A DNA stretch of 34,109 bases from the NCBI GenBank assembly GCA_023150455.1, contig JAKLKW010000063.1, positions 1 through 34,109 on the forward strand, given 5' to 3'. The DNA is from Alphaproteobacteria bacterium (GTDB taxonomy: Bacteria > Pseudomonadota > Alphaproteobacteria > JAEULC01). Positions 6,929 to 16,253 of this stretch are shown here, piece after piece (positions within the stretch are counted from its first letter, which is position 1; each line of letters opens with the position of its first letter). The notes beneath the pieces are model-generated. The model saw only the letters and a program-made list of their open reading frames with translations, searched no databases and was not told the origin of the DNA. Both the position numbers and the translations under genes were made by a program.

Positions 6929-9172
6929 ATGGCGGGGTATGGACGATCTACTCTTCTTCTTCTCCTTCTTCTGTCGCTGACCGGCGGTCTCGCGGCCGCG
7001 GGTCAGGCGCTGGCCCAGCAGGCCGCAACTTCATCCGAGCCCGCGGCCAAGGCGCCGGCGACGGTGCTGGACGCGGTCACCGTCACCGCGACGCGCAGCG
7101 AGAGCAAGGTGTTCGAGGTGCCGGCCACGGTCAGCATCTTCGACCAGAAGGACATGGAGCGGCGCAACGTCGAGTCGATGCGCGACCTGATCCGGCTCGA
7201 GCCCGGCATCGAGGTCGGCAACCAGCCCGGCCGCTTCGGCCAGACCGGCTACACGATCCGTGGCCTGGGCGACAACCGCGTGCTGATGATGATCGACGGC
7301 ACGATCCTGCCCGACATGCCCGGCTCGTTCGCCGGCGGGCCGGCGCTCTACTCGCGCGACTTCGTCGACTTCGAGACGCTCAAGCGCGTCGAGATCGTGC
7401 GCGGCCCCGCCTCGGCGCTCTACGGCAGCGACGCCATGGGCGGCGTTGTCGCCTACGTGACCAAGGATGCGCGCGACTTCCTCGACCTTGTCGGCAAGGA
7501 CTGGTATGTCGGCGTCAAGGGCGCCTACGAGAGCGTCGACGGCGGCTTCTCCGAGACGCTGACGACGGCCGGCCGCTTCGGCCTCGCCGAGGCGCTGATC
7601 GTCGCCACGCGGCGCGACGGCGACGAGGTCAAGCCGCGCGGCGACGTGCTGACCAACGGCGCCGGCTGGAACCCGCAGGACAACGAGCAGAACAGCTTCC
7701 TCGGCAAGCTCGACCTCAACGTCACCGCCAGCGACCGGCTGCGCTTCACCGGCGAGTTCCTGCATCGGCGCACGCGCACCGACGTGCTGTCGGACCTGGT
7801 GTTCGCGCCGAGCGGGTTCAACTCGCGCTATGTCGATTCGCGCGCCGACGATACCACCGAGCGCTTCCGCGTCGCCGCCGAGTACACGCGCAGCGCGCCG
7901 TTCTTCTTCGTCGACTCGGTCCTGGCGCGCGCCTACGTGACGCGCGTCACCCGCGACGAGCAGAAGGAGGCGATGCGCATCCCGTTCGGCTCGAACCAGA
8001 TCCGTTTCCAGGACTCGGACTTCGCCTACCGCCAGCTCATCGACGGCATGGAGGTCCAGTTCACGACCGCGCACGAGACCGGCCCGCTTGCGCACAACTG
8101 GACCTACGGCGCCGAGGCGACCTACACCGCCACGCGCCGGCCGCGCGACCGCTACGAGGTGACCCTCGCAACCGGGGCGGTGACCGGCAACGTGCTCGGC
8201 GAGCAGTTCCCCAACAAGTCCTTCCCGGACTCGGCCGTCCTCAAGACCGGCGCCTACGTGCAGGACGAGATGAAGTGGAACGGCCTGACCGTCACGCCGG
8301 CCGTGCGCTTCGACTGGTTCTCGCTCTATCCGCAGGTCGACCAGGCGTTCCTCAACACCAACCTCAACCGCCAGCAGGTGACCGAGGTCGACAGCTTCTC
8401 GATCACGCCCAAGGTCGGCGCGACCTACAAGGTCCACGACAGCCATCTCGTCTACGCGTCGTACGCGCACGGGTTTCGCAACCCCACCTACGACGACACC
8501 AACACGGCCTATCGCAACAACGTGCAGTTCTACGAGATCCTGCCGAACTTCGGCGTGCAGCCGGAATCGAGCGACACGTTCGAAGGCGGCCTGCGCGGCC
8601 GGTATTCCGACGGCAGCTCGTTCTCGATCGGCGCGTTCTACAATTTGTTCAGGAACTACATCGAGTTCCAGCAGGTCGGCGTCACGCCGCAGGGCCTGCT
8701 GCAGTTCCAGTCGCGCAACATCGAGAGCGTCCACATCTACGGCATCGAGGGCAAGGGCGAGTGGCGCTTCCTCCAGGAGTTCGGGCTGTTCGGCAGCGCC
8801 GCCTTCGCGCGCGGCATCAACTACGACACCAACCGGCCGCTCGACTCGGTGGCGCCGCTCACCTTCGTCGCGGGCCTGCGCTACGACAACGCCGACGGCT
8901 GGGGCGCGCAGCTTGCCGGCAAGAAGGCCTTCGCGCACGACCGCGTCAGCGACCCGACCTATTTCCGCGCGCCCGGCTACGCCATCGCCGACGTCACCGG
9001 GTACTACGAGGTGCTGCCCGACTTCACGTTCAATGCCGGCGTGCAGAACATCCTCGACCACAAGTACTGGGTCTCGCGCGACGTGGTCGGCGTGGCGAAC
9101 ACGAGCACGACGGTCGACCGCTTCAGCCAGCCCGGCCGCACCTTCTTCGTCAACGCGACGTTTCGATGGTGA
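6929..9172 (+). CDS. hmuR: TonB-dependent haem/haemoglobin receptor
   Basis: This outer-membrane receptor has 747 residues from ATG 6929. That start gives a clean signal peptide (a seven-leucine core, then GQALAQQ), whereas the upstream ATGs at 6809 and 6881 add only a basic, arginine-rich extension. A TonB box (DAVTVTATR) precedes the plug domain (about residues 55-160, with GYTIRGLGDNRVLMMIDG). The 22-strand barrel follows and ends in the aromatic FVNATFRW. The YASYAHGFRNPTYDDTNTAY block matches the FRAP region of haemoglobin/haem receptors. It imports haem across the outer membrane with energy from TonB-ExbBD, all encoded downstream. The stop overlaps the tonB start. Gene symbol by role; subfamily naming (HmuR, HutA, BhuR) is not certain. 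Confidence 0.9.
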   Translation: MAGYGRSTLLLLLLLSLTGGLAAAGQALAQQAATSSEPAAKAPATVLDAVTVTATRSESKVFEVPATVSIFDQKDMERRNVESMRDLIRLEPGIEVGNQPGRFGQTGYTIRGLGDNRVLMMIDGTILPDMPGSFAGGPALYSRDFVDFETLKRVEIVRGPASALYGSDAMGGVVAYVTKDARDFLDLVGKDWYVGVKGAYESVDGGFSETLTTAGRFGLAEALIVATRRDGDEVKPRGDVLTNGAGWNPQDNEQNSFLGKLDLNVTASDRLRFTGEFLHRRTRTDVLSDLVFAPSGFNSRYVDSRADDTTERFRVAAEYTRSAPFFFVDSVLARAYVTRVTRDEQKEAMRIPFGSNQIRFQDSDFAYRQLIDGMEVQFTTAHETGPLAHNWTYGAEATYTATRRPRDRYEVTLATGAVTGNVLGEQFPNKSFPDSAVLKTGAYVQDEMKWNGLTVTPAVRFDWFSLYPQVDQAFLNTNLNRQQVTEVDSFSITPKVGATYKVHDSHLVYASYAHGFRNPTYDDTNTAYRNNVQFYEILPNFGVQPESSDTFEGGLRGRYSDGSSFSIGAFYNLFRNYIEFQQVGVTPQGLLQFQSRNIESVHIYGIEGKGEWRFLQEFGLFGSAAFARGINYDTNRPLDSVAPLTFVAGLRYDNADGWGAQLAGKKAFAHDRVSDPTYFRAPGYAIADVTGYYEVLPDFTFNAGVQNILDHKYWVSRDVVGVANTSTTVDRFSQPGRTFFVNATFRW

Positions 9173-10101
9173 TGGCGGCGCACATCGCGCCCTTCGGGCA
9201 GGCGACGCAAGCCGGCCCGGCCGCAAGCGGGCATCGGCGCTTTCCGCGGCCGAGCCCGGGCTTGTGCGTCTCGGCCGCGCTCCATGCCGGCGCCGCGGCG
9301 GCGGTGATGCTGCTGATGCGCCCGGCCAGCGAGCTCGCCTTCGGCGCGCCGGCGCAGCGGCAGATCGAGGTCGCGGTGGCGTTCCACTCGGCGCCGCCCC
9401 CGGTCCCGGCGCCGATGCCGCAGGCGATGCCCGTGCCGGAGCTGCCGCCGGAGCCGGAGCCGCCCCCGATCGTCGCCGAAACTCCGGTCGAGCGGCCCTT
9501 GCCGCAGCAGCCGGAAGCGCCCGTGCAGCTCGCCGTGCGTCCTCCGGATCCGCCGCGGAAGGTCGAAGAGGAGAAGCCGCTCGAGCCGCCGCCGCCGAAG
9601 CCGGTCAAGCCTGCGGCGAAGCCGCGGCCAAAACCGAGGGCGGCGGCCAGGCCGGAGCCCGGCCCCGAGCCGGCGCCGGAACCGGTTCCCGCGGCGCAGG
9701 GCGCGCCCCGCCCGGTGTCCGAGCCGCAGCAGGCCGCCGCCCCGCCCGGCGCCCCGGCGCCGGGCCAGGCAAGCACGCCCGCGGTCGACCGTGTTGCCGC
9801 GCCGGTGCCGGACGCGGGGCCGGTCGTCGTGATGAACCCGGACTACCGCGAGCCGCCCCAGCCGCCGGTCTATCCGCCGCGATCGGTGATGCTCGGCCAA
9901 CAGGGCCGCGTTCTCGTGCGCGCCGCGATCGATGCCGAAGGCGTGCCCGAGAGCGTCGCCGTGTGGGAGTCCTCCGGCCATCCGCTGCTCGACTCGGCGG
10001 CGGTCACCGCGGTCAAGCGTTGGCGCTTCGTGCCGGCCAGGCGCGGCGGCGTGCCGGTCGCGGCCCTGGTGCAGGTGCCGGTGAACTTTCGCCTGAAGTG
10101 A
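9172..10101 (+). CDS. tonB: TonB-family energy transducer
   Basis: The 309-residue protein has an N-terminal membrane anchor (about residues 27-50, SAALHAGAAAAVMLLM), a very long periplasmic Pro/Glu/Lys-rich spacer (about residues 70-205) and a C-terminal TonB domain. That domain contains YPPRSVMLGQQGRVLVRAAI, an SSGHPLLDSAAVTAVKRWRF block and a final VPVNFRLK. TonB links the proton-driven ExbB-ExbD motor to the receptor. ATG 9172 shares bases with the receptor stop (TGATG); ATG 9166 is an alternative. Its position inside a haem operon suggests a transducer dedicated to haem uptake. Confidence 0.9.
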   Translation: MAAHIAPFGQATQAGPAASGHRRFPRPSPGLCVSAALHAGAAAAVMLLMRPASELAFGAPAQRQIEVAVAFHSAPPPVPAPMPQAMPVPELPPEPEPPPIVAETPVERPLPQQPEAPVQLAVRPPDPPRKVEEEKPLEPPPPKPVKPAAKPRPKPRAAARPEPGPEPAPEPVPAAQGAPRPVSEPQQAAAPPGAPAPGQASTPAVDRVAAPVPDAGPVVVMNPDYREPPQPPVYPPRSVMLGQQGRVLVRAAIDAEGVPESVAVWESSGHPLLDSAAVTAVKRWRFVPARRGGVPVAALVQVPVNFRLK

Positions 10102-10122
10102 GAGGCAAGCAGAGGAGAAGCC

Positions 10123-11177
10123 ATGGACATCGGGGAAACCGTGCCGGCCGCGGCCGGCCTTTCCGAGCGGTTCGCGACGCTGACGACCGCCGAGCCGCGC
10201 CTGCGCATCCGCGACGCGGCCGCGCGGCTCGGCGTCAGCGAGATGGAGCTGGTCGCCCTCGGCCTGGGCCGGAGCGCGGTCAGGCTCGATGCGTCCTGGG
10301 GGACGCTGATCGAGCGGCTGGGGGCGCTCGGGCCGGTCATGGCGCTGACCCGCGGCGAGCACGCGGTGCACGAGAAGACGGGCGTGTACGAGAACGTCTC
10401 GATCGGCGGGCCGCACGGGCTCGTGCTCGGGCCCGACATCGACCTGCGCCTGTTCCTCGGGCACTGGAAGCACGGCTTCGCCGTCACCGAGACCGCCGGC
10501 GACATGACGCGCCGCAGCCTGCAGTTCTTCGACGCCCAGGGCTGCGCCGTGCACAAGGTCTACATGACCGCCGCAAGCGACCTGACGCGCTACGCGGCGC
10601 TGGTCGAGCGCTACCGCCACGCCGAGCAGGCGGCGCCGGCCGTCGCAGCGGGCAGGCCCGCCCCGGCGCCGCAGCCGGACGACCGCGTCGACGTGCCCGG
10701 CTTCCTCGCCGCCTGGGACGCGCTCGAGGACACGCACGAGTTCTTCCCGATGCTGCGCAAGTTCAACCTGGCGCGCACGCAGGCGCTGCGGCTGGCGGGA
10801 CCGGAGCGCGCGCGCCCGTCCGACAACAATGCGCTGCGCACGACGCTCGCGGCGGCGGCGGCGGCGGAGCTGCCGATCATGGTGTTCGTCGGCAATGCCG
10901 GCTGCATCCAGATCCATACCGGCCCGGTCAAGGCGCTGCGTGCCACGGGCCCGTGGTTCAACGTGCTCGACCCCGGCTTCAACCTGCACCTGCGCGAGAC
11001 GGCGATCGCCTCGTCCTGGGTCGTGACCAAGCCGACCGCCGACGGGCCGGTCACCTCGCTCGAGCTGTTCGACCGGGACGGCGGCAACATCGCCCTGCTG
11101 TTCGGCAAGCGCAAACCCGGGCAGCCCGAGGACCCGTCCTGGCGCAGGCTGGCGTCGTCGCTTCCGGCCATCCGGCA

Positions 11178-11181
<4 letters not shown>
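10123..11181 (+). CDS. hmuS: Cytoplasmic haem-binding/degrading protein HmuS (HemS/ChuS family)
   Basis: The 352-residue protein consists of the two tandem HemS/ChuX-like halves typical of the family: residues about 20-165, ending [13 protein letters not shown], and about 185-345. A Pro/Ala-rich linker joins them. The histidine in [15 protein letters not shown] (about residue 205) is at the position I would equate with the proximal haem ligand of HemS/PhuS; this is inference. HmuS proteins accept haem from the ABC importer and either traffic it to haem oxygenase or degrade it. The start is preceded by AGAGGAGAAGCC, a good ribosome-binding site. The stop overlaps the exbB start (ATGA). Confidence 0.92.
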
Positions 11182-11870
<689 letters not shown>

Positions 11871-11874
11871 CGGC

Positions 11875-12312
11875 ATGCTCGATCCCACCGGCATGGCCTC
11901 CGGCACGGACGGCCCGGCGCCCTTGGCGCAGATCAACGTCACGCCGCTGGTCGACGTGATGCTGGTGCTGCTGATCGTCTTCATGGTCGCCGCGCCCCTG
12001 ATGGCGACCGGCATGCCGGTCGACCTGCCGAAGGCGGCCGCGCGGCCGATCGACCGCAAGCGCACGCCGCTGGTCGTCAGCGTCGACCGGGACGGGAAGG
12101 TCTATGTCGACCGCGACCCGGTCGAACCGGAAGCCCTGGCCGCCGCGTTGGAGCGGCGCATGCAGGACCGCGGCAAGGACGAGGCGATCCTGGTCAAGGG
12201 CGACCAGGGCGTGCCCTACGGCCGCGTCATGGAGGTCGTCGCCGTCATCGGCCAAGCCGGCATCGCCAAGGTCTCGCTGCTGGCGGAGCCGCCGAAGGGG
12301 AAGAAGCCGTGA
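11875..12312 (+). CDS. exbD: ExbD/TolR-family biopolymer transport protein
   Basis: This 145-residue protein has a short cytoplasmic N-terminus, a single membrane helix ([18 protein letters not shown]) and a periplasmic domain. Asp27 in [10 protein letters not shown] corresponds to the essential proton-carrying aspartate of ExbD. The C-terminal part shows the usual [18 protein letters not shown] block. It pairs with the upstream ExbB. The last four bases of the gene form the GTGA overlap with the first possible hmuT start. Confidence 0.93.
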   Translation: MLDPTGMASGTDGPAPLAQINVTPLVDVMLVLLIVFMVAAPLMATGMPVDLPKAAARPIDRKRTPLVVSVDRDGKVYVDRDPVEPEALAAALERRMQDRGKDEAILVKGDQGVPYGRVMEVVAVIGQAGIAKVSLLAEPPKGKKP

Positions 12313-13244
12313 CGGGATTGCGCGTCGCGGGTGCGGCACCGTTGCCCCCTCACCCTCCCCGCGCAGCGGGGAGGGTGAGGGGCCGCGCCGCCCTGGTCGG
12401 CTCGTTCGCCTGTCTGCTCGCTTTCGCCATGTCCGCCCGCGCCGAATCCCTGCGCGTCGTCGCGATCGGGCCGGCGGTGAGCGAGACCGTGGCGGCGCTG
12501 GGCGCGGGCGACGATCTCGTCGCCGTCGACAGCTCCAGCCAGTACCCGGAACGGCTCAAGAGCCTGCCGCAGGTCGGCTACATGCGCGCGCTGTCGGCCG
12601 AGGGCGTGCTGTCGCTCCGGCCCGGCGTGCTGCTGATCTCGGCCGATGCCGGGCCGCCGGCGGCGCTGGCGCAGCTGAAGGGCGCAGGGCTGGCCGTGGC
12701 GGTGATGCCCGACGGGCATTCGCCGGCGACGGTGCTGGAGACGATCCTTCGCGTCGGCGCGGCGATCGGGCAGCCGGCGAAGGCCGAGGCGCTCGCCGCG
12801 CAAGTCGACGCGGAGTTCGCAGCGCTCGGGCGGGCCTTGCAGGCGAGGACGCAGGCGCCGCGCGTGCTGTTCGCGCTGGCGAACACCGCGAGCTCCGTGC
12901 TGGCGGCCGGACGCGACACGGCGGCCGCGGCGATCATCGCGCTCGCCGGCGGCGCGCTCGCGACCGACGGCTACGCGGGATACAAGGCGATCACCGCCGA
13001 GGGCGCGGTCGCCAGCCGTCCCGACGTGATCCTGCTGCCGTCGCACGGCGTCGCCGCGATGGGCGGGCTCGAGCGGGCGAAGACGCTGCCGCAGATCGCG
13101 CTCACCCCGGCCGGCCGGGCCGGGCGCGTCGTCGTGATGGAGACCGCCTACCTGCTCGGCTTCGGCCCGCGCACGCCGCGCGCCGCCGCCGACCTCGCGC
13201 GCCATCTGCACCCCGACTTGAAGCTGCCGGAGTGGGCGCCCTGA
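12309..13244 (+). CDS. hmuT: Haem ABC transporter, periplasmic haem-binding protein
   Basis: The protein belongs to the HmuT/ShuT periplasmic haem-binding family. After the leader come VAIGPAVSETVAALGAGDDL, VGYMRALSAEGVLSL with the tyrosine equivalent to the haem ligand of ShuT/PhuT, and a C-terminal METAYLLGFGPRTP block. Two starts are possible. GTG 12309 overlaps exbD but gives an odd leader, because residues about 13-25 are translated from a perfect palindromic repeat (12346-12382). GTG 12375, inside the repeat, gives a normal signal peptide starting at RGRAALVGSFACLLAFAMSARA, with GGGGAGG just upstream. I list the longer form. The gene overlaps hmuU (TGATG). Confidence 0.88.
   Translation: MTGLRVAGAAPLPPHPPRAAGRVRGRAALVGSFACLLAFAMSARAESLRVVAIGPAVSETVAALGAGDDLVAVDSSSQYPERLKSLPQVGYMRALSAEGVLSLRPGVLLISADAGPPAALAQLKGAGLAVAVMPDGHSPATVLETILRVGAAIGQPAKAEALAAQVDAEFAALGRALQARTQAPRVLFALANTASSVLAAGRDTAAAAIIALAGGALATDGYAGYKAITAEGAVASRPDVILLPSHGVAAMGGLERAKTLPQIALTPAGRAGRVVVMETAYLLGFGPRTPRAAADLARHLHPDLKLPEWAP
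12346..12382. repeat. Perfect palindromic repeat over the 5' end of hmuT
   Basis: Two 17-base arms, CCCCTCACCCTCCCCGC and its exact complement, surround the loop GCA. It is one of a group of C/G-rich, CCCTC...GAGGG palindromes in this window (see 18700, 22751, 22832 and 30718), which suggests a dispersed REP-like family. Unlike the others it lies inside an open reading frame. Its length is a multiple of neither codons nor helix turns, yet the frame remains open across it. Confidence 0.75.
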
Positions 13245-14326
13245 TGACCATCGCGATTCGAGCCGACGCCCCCGTGCCGGCTCCGCGCCGCGGGCCGGCC
13301 ATGCTGGTCGCCGGCCTGGCGGCGCTGCTGGGCGTCGTCGCGGTCGTCTCGATCGGCATCGGCCCGTTCGGCATCGCGCCCGGGCGGGTCGGCGCCATCC
13401 TGCTCGACACGCTCCTTGGCGGGACGGCGCCGGCCGACCGCGCGGTCGACACGGCCGTGCTGCTCGGCATCCGACTGCCGCGCATTGCCCTCGGCATCGC
13501 CGTCGGCGCCGTGCTGGCGCTGGCGGGCGCGGTGATGCAGGGCCTGTTCCGCAATCCGCTGGCCGATCCGGGCGTGCTGGGCGTGTCGAGCGGCGCCGCG
13601 GTCGGCGCGGTCGGCATGATCGTGCTGGGCGAGCGCCTGCCCGATCTCGTGCCGCGCCTTCTGGTGCCCTGGCTGCAGCCGACCGCCGCGTTCCTCGCCG
13701 GGCTGGCCGCCACCGCCTTCGTCTACGCCGTCGCGCGACGCGGCGGCGCGGCGCGGCCGACGACCATGCTGCTCGCCGGCATCGCCGTGAACGCGATGGC
13801 GGGTGCGGCGACCGGCTTCTTCACCTTCATGAGCGGCGAGTCGCAATTGCGCATGATCACGTTCTGGACCATGGGCAGCCTCGGCCACGGTTCCTGGGGC
13901 GCCATGCTGCCGGCGCTGCTGCCGCTGGCGCTGTCGCCCGTGCTGCTGTTCCCGCTGGCGCGCCGGCTCGACGTGCTGCTCCTGGGCGAGCGCGAGGCCG
14001 GGCATCTCGGCGTGGATCCCGAGCGCGTGCGCCGCCGCGCCGGCGCCGGCGTGGCGCTGGGCGTCGGCGCCGCCGTGGCGCTGACCGGCGTCATCGGCTT
14101 CGTCGGCATCGTGGCGCCGCACGTCGTGCGGCTGCTGATCGGGCCGGCGCACCGCGCGCTCCTGCCGGCCGCGGCGCTCGGCGGTGCGATCCTGCTGCTC
14201 CTGGCCGACATCGCCGCGCGCATGGCGCTGGCCCCGGCGGAGCTGCCGATCGGCCTCGTCACGGCGCTGGTCGGCGGCCCGTTCTTCCTCTGGCTGCTGC
14301 TGCGGCGCGGCCCGCGCGCGTGCTGA
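13244..14326 (+). CDS. hmuU: Haem ABC transporter, permease (FecCD/BtuC family)
   Basis: The 360-residue integral membrane protein has about ten hydrophobic helices. It carries the family blocks RLPRIALGIAVGAVLALAGA, QGLFRNPLADPGVLGVSSGA and the coupling region GFVGIVAPHVVRLLIG near the C-terminus. It forms the haem channel across the inner membrane with HmuV as ATPase. ATG 13244 shares bases with the hmuT stop. The hmuV start (GTG 14320) lies seven bases inside its 3' end. Confidence 0.94.
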   Translation: MTIAIRADAPVPAPRRGPAMLVAGLAALLGVVAVVSIGIGPFGIAPGRVGAILLDTLLGGTAPADRAVDTAVLLGIRLPRIALGIAVGAVLALAGAVMQGLFRNPLADPGVLGVSSGAAVGAVGMIVLGERLPDLVPRLLVPWLQPTAAFLAGLAATAFVYAVARRGGAARPTTMLLAGIAVNAMAGAATGFFTFMSGESQLRMITFWTMGSLGHGSWGAMLPALLPLALSPVLLFPLARRLDVLLLGEREAGHLGVDPERVRRRAGAGVALGVGAAVALTGVIGFVGIVAPHVVRLLIGPAHRALLPAAALGGAILLLLADIAARMALAPAELPIGLVTALVGGPFFLWLLLRRGPRAC

Positions 14327-15144
14327 GCGCGCGCCTTCTCCGCATCCGCCGCGGCGGGCGCACGGTGCTCGACGGCATCGACCTCGCCGTCGGACCGGGC
14401 GACGTGGTCGGCGTGCTCGGGCCGAACGGCGCCGGCAAGTCGACGCTGATCGCGGCGCTGGCCGGCGAGCTCGTGCCGGATCGCGGCACGGTCGAGATCG
14501 ACGGCCGGCCGATCGGCGCACTCGATCCCGACGACCGCGCGCGCCGCGTCGCCGTCGTGCCGCAATCGACCCGGCTCGACTTCGCCTTCACCGCGCGCGA
14601 GGTGGTCGCGCTCGGCCGCTATCCGCATCGCGGCCGCTCCACCAGGCTCCTGGACCGCCGCGCCGTCGACACGGCCTTGGCCCAGGCGGACATGACCGCA
14701 CTGGCCGAACGCGACTTCACCACGCTGTCCGGCGGCGAGCAGCAGCGCTGCACGCTGGCGCGCGCCCTGGCACAGATCGACGGGGCGGAAGCCGACGGGC
14801 AGCGCGATGGGCGGCGCTACGTCCTGGCCGACGAGCCGACCGCGAGCCTCGACATCAGCCACCAGGCCGCCTGCCTCGCCGTGCTGCGCGGCCTGGCGGC
14901 GGCCGGCGTCGGCGTGCTGTGCGCCCTGCACGACCTCAACCTGGCCGCGCTCTACGTCGATCGCGTGATCGTGCTCGACGGCGGCCGCGTCGCGGCCGAC
15001 GGTCCGCCCGCCGCGGCGCTGGCGCCCGACCTGCTGCGCCGCGTGTTCGGCGTCGAGATGCTCCGCGTCGATCATCCCGGGCGGCCCGGCCTGCCGCAGT
15101 TCCTGGGGCAGGGGCCCATGGCGCCCGCAGCGCCTGTGTCCTGA
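14320..15144 (+). CDS. hmuV: Haem ABC transporter, ATP-binding protein
   Basis: The 274-residue ATPase has Walker A GPNGAGKST (about residues 35-43), a Q-loop in VVPQSTRLDF, the signature LSGGEQQRCTLARAL, Walker B YVLADEPTASLD and the switch histidine in CALHDLNLAAL. The AQIDGAEADGQRDGRRYVL spacer between the signature and Walker B is usual for HmuV. The GTG start at 14320 overlaps hmuU. Family C-termini usually end close to the HPGRPGLPQF block; the extra GQGPMAPAAPVS tail runs into the remnant region that follows. It closes the haem operon. Confidence 0.92.
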   Translation: MLSARLLRIRRGGRTVLDGIDLAVGPGDVVGVLGPNGAGKSTLIAALAGELVPDRGTVEIDGRPIGALDPDDRARRVAVVPQSTRLDFAFTAREVVALGRYPHRGRSTRLLDRRAVDTALAQADMTALAERDFTTLSGGEQQRCTLARALAQIDGAEADGQRDGRRYVLADEPTASLDISHQAACLAVLRGLAAAGVGVLCALHDLNLAALYVDRVIVLDGGRVAADGPPAAALAPDLLRRVFGVEMLRVDHPGRPGLPQFLGQGPMAPAAPVS

Positions 15145-15316
15145 CGGCAACGCGAAAGGGAATGACGCGCCGCGCGCCGTCTTTGAAATTGCCAAGGCGC
15201 CGCAAGCCGCGCTCGACGACCATCTGCTGCGCGACGCCGAGCGCGGATCGGCGCTGGCCTTCGCCGCGGCGAGCCACTAGGGTTGGCGCGAATCCTTTGC
15301 CTTGGTCGGGGGTTAC
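15145..15316 (+). other. Gap after hmuV with a possible short gene remnant
   Basis: No complete gene is present. In one frame, positions about 15155-15280 read like the end of a protein: NDAPRAVFEIAKAPQAALDD, then HLLRDAERGSALAFAAASH, then a TAG stop at 15278-15280. No start codon belongs to this frame, which differs from that of hmuV. It may be the last 40 residues of a gene lost by deletion. I do not recognise the family. The remaining bases lead up to the ribosome-binding site (GGGGG, about 15308) of the next gene. Confidence 0.3.
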
Positions 15317-16243
15317 ATGGGTTCCGCGGAATCCGGCACGCGCTATCCGCGCGACATGATCGGCTATGGCGCCGTGCCGCCGCATGCGGCGTGGCCGGGC
15401 GGCGCGCGGCTGGCCGTGCAGTTCGTGATCAACTACGAGGAAGGCGGCGAGAGCTGCGTCTTGCACGGCGACCCGGCGTCCGAGGCCTTCCTGTCCGAGA
15501 TCGTCGGCGCGCAGCCCGTCGCCGGCATGCGCCACGTCAACATGGAATCGATCTACGAGTACGGCAGCCGCGCCGGCTTCTGGCGGCTGCATCGCCTGTT
15601 CACGTCGCGCGGCGTCAAGGTCACCGTCTACGGCGTCGCCATGGCGCTGATGCGCAATCCCGCCGCCGTGCTGGCGATGCGCGAGGCGGACTGGGAGATC
15701 GCCTCGCACGGCTACCGCTGGATCGACTACCAGCATGTCGACGAGGCGACCGAGCGCGAGCATCTGGAGCTGGCGCTGAAGCTGCACGCCGAGGCCACGG
15801 GCAGCCGGCCGCTCGGCTGGTATCTCGGCCGCTGCAGCCCGAACACGCGCCGGCTGGTGGTCGAGGAGGGCGGCTTCCTCTACGACGCCGATTCCTATGC
15901 CGACGACCTGCCCTACTGGACCCACGACCACGGCAAGCCGCACCTGATCGTCCCCTACACGCTCGACGCCAACGACATGCGCTTCGCCACGGCGCAGGGC
16001 TTCAACTCGGGCGAGCAGTTCTTCGCCTACCTCAAGGACGGCTTCGACGTGCTGTACGCGGAAGGCGCGGAGCGGCCGCGCATGATGTCGGTCGGCCTGC
16101 ATTGCCGCCTGGCCGGCCGCCCCGGCCGCGCCGCGGCGCTGGCGCGCTTCGTCGACTACGTGCGGCGCCACGACGAGGCCTGGGTGTGCCGGCGCATCGA
16201 CATCGCGCGCCACTGGCGCGCCGCGCATCCGCCGCCACCATGA
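15317..16243 (+). CDS. Polysaccharide deacetylase-fold amidohydrolase (PuuE allantoinase-like)
   Basis: The 308-residue protein is closest in pattern to the PuuE group of NodB-fold proteins. Motifs seen are RDMIGYG, FVINYEEGGESCVLHGD, ESIYEYGSRAGFWRLHRLF, the ASHGYRWIDY histidine motif and GWYLGRCSPNTRRL. PuuE is an allantoinase described as not needing a metal. Here the substrate is inferred only from family. ATG 15317 is chosen because a GGGGG site lies six bases upstream; a TTG at 15302 is possible. The M20-type amidohydrolase follows after ten bases, so the two probably act on the same amide or ureide compound. Confidence 0.85.
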   Translation: MGSAESGTRYPRDMIGYGAVPPHAAWPGGARLAVQFVINYEEGGESCVLHGDPASEAFLSEIVGAQPVAGMRHVNMESIYEYGSRAGFWRLHRLFTSRGVKVTVYGVAMALMRNPAAVLAMREADWEIASHGYRWIDYQHVDEATEREHLELALKLHAEATGSRPLGWYLGRCSPNTRRLVVEEGGFLYDADSYADDLPYWTHDHGKPHLIVPYTLDANDMRFATAQGFNSGEQFFAYLKDGFDVLYAEGAERPRMMSVGLHCRLAGRPGRAAALARFVDYVRRHDEAWVCRRIDIARHWRAAHPPPP

Positions 16244-16253
16244 GCAGGGCGAC

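Noticed and set aside
6944-6968. CTT/CTC/CTG run in the receptor signal peptide, considered as a phase-variation repeat
   Set aside because: The unit is a triplet encoding leucine, so length changes would not shift the frame, and the run is short and interrupted.
7031-9226. 731-codon minus-strand frame opposite the receptor gene
   Set aside because: It has no recognisable domain, and the plus-strand receptor has clear motifs over the same bases.
6805-10101. An apparent 1,098-residue fusion ending in TonB
   Set aside because: The part before 9166 is an out-of-frame shadow of the receptor, rich in Arg and Gly. The TonB protein has its own start at the receptor stop.
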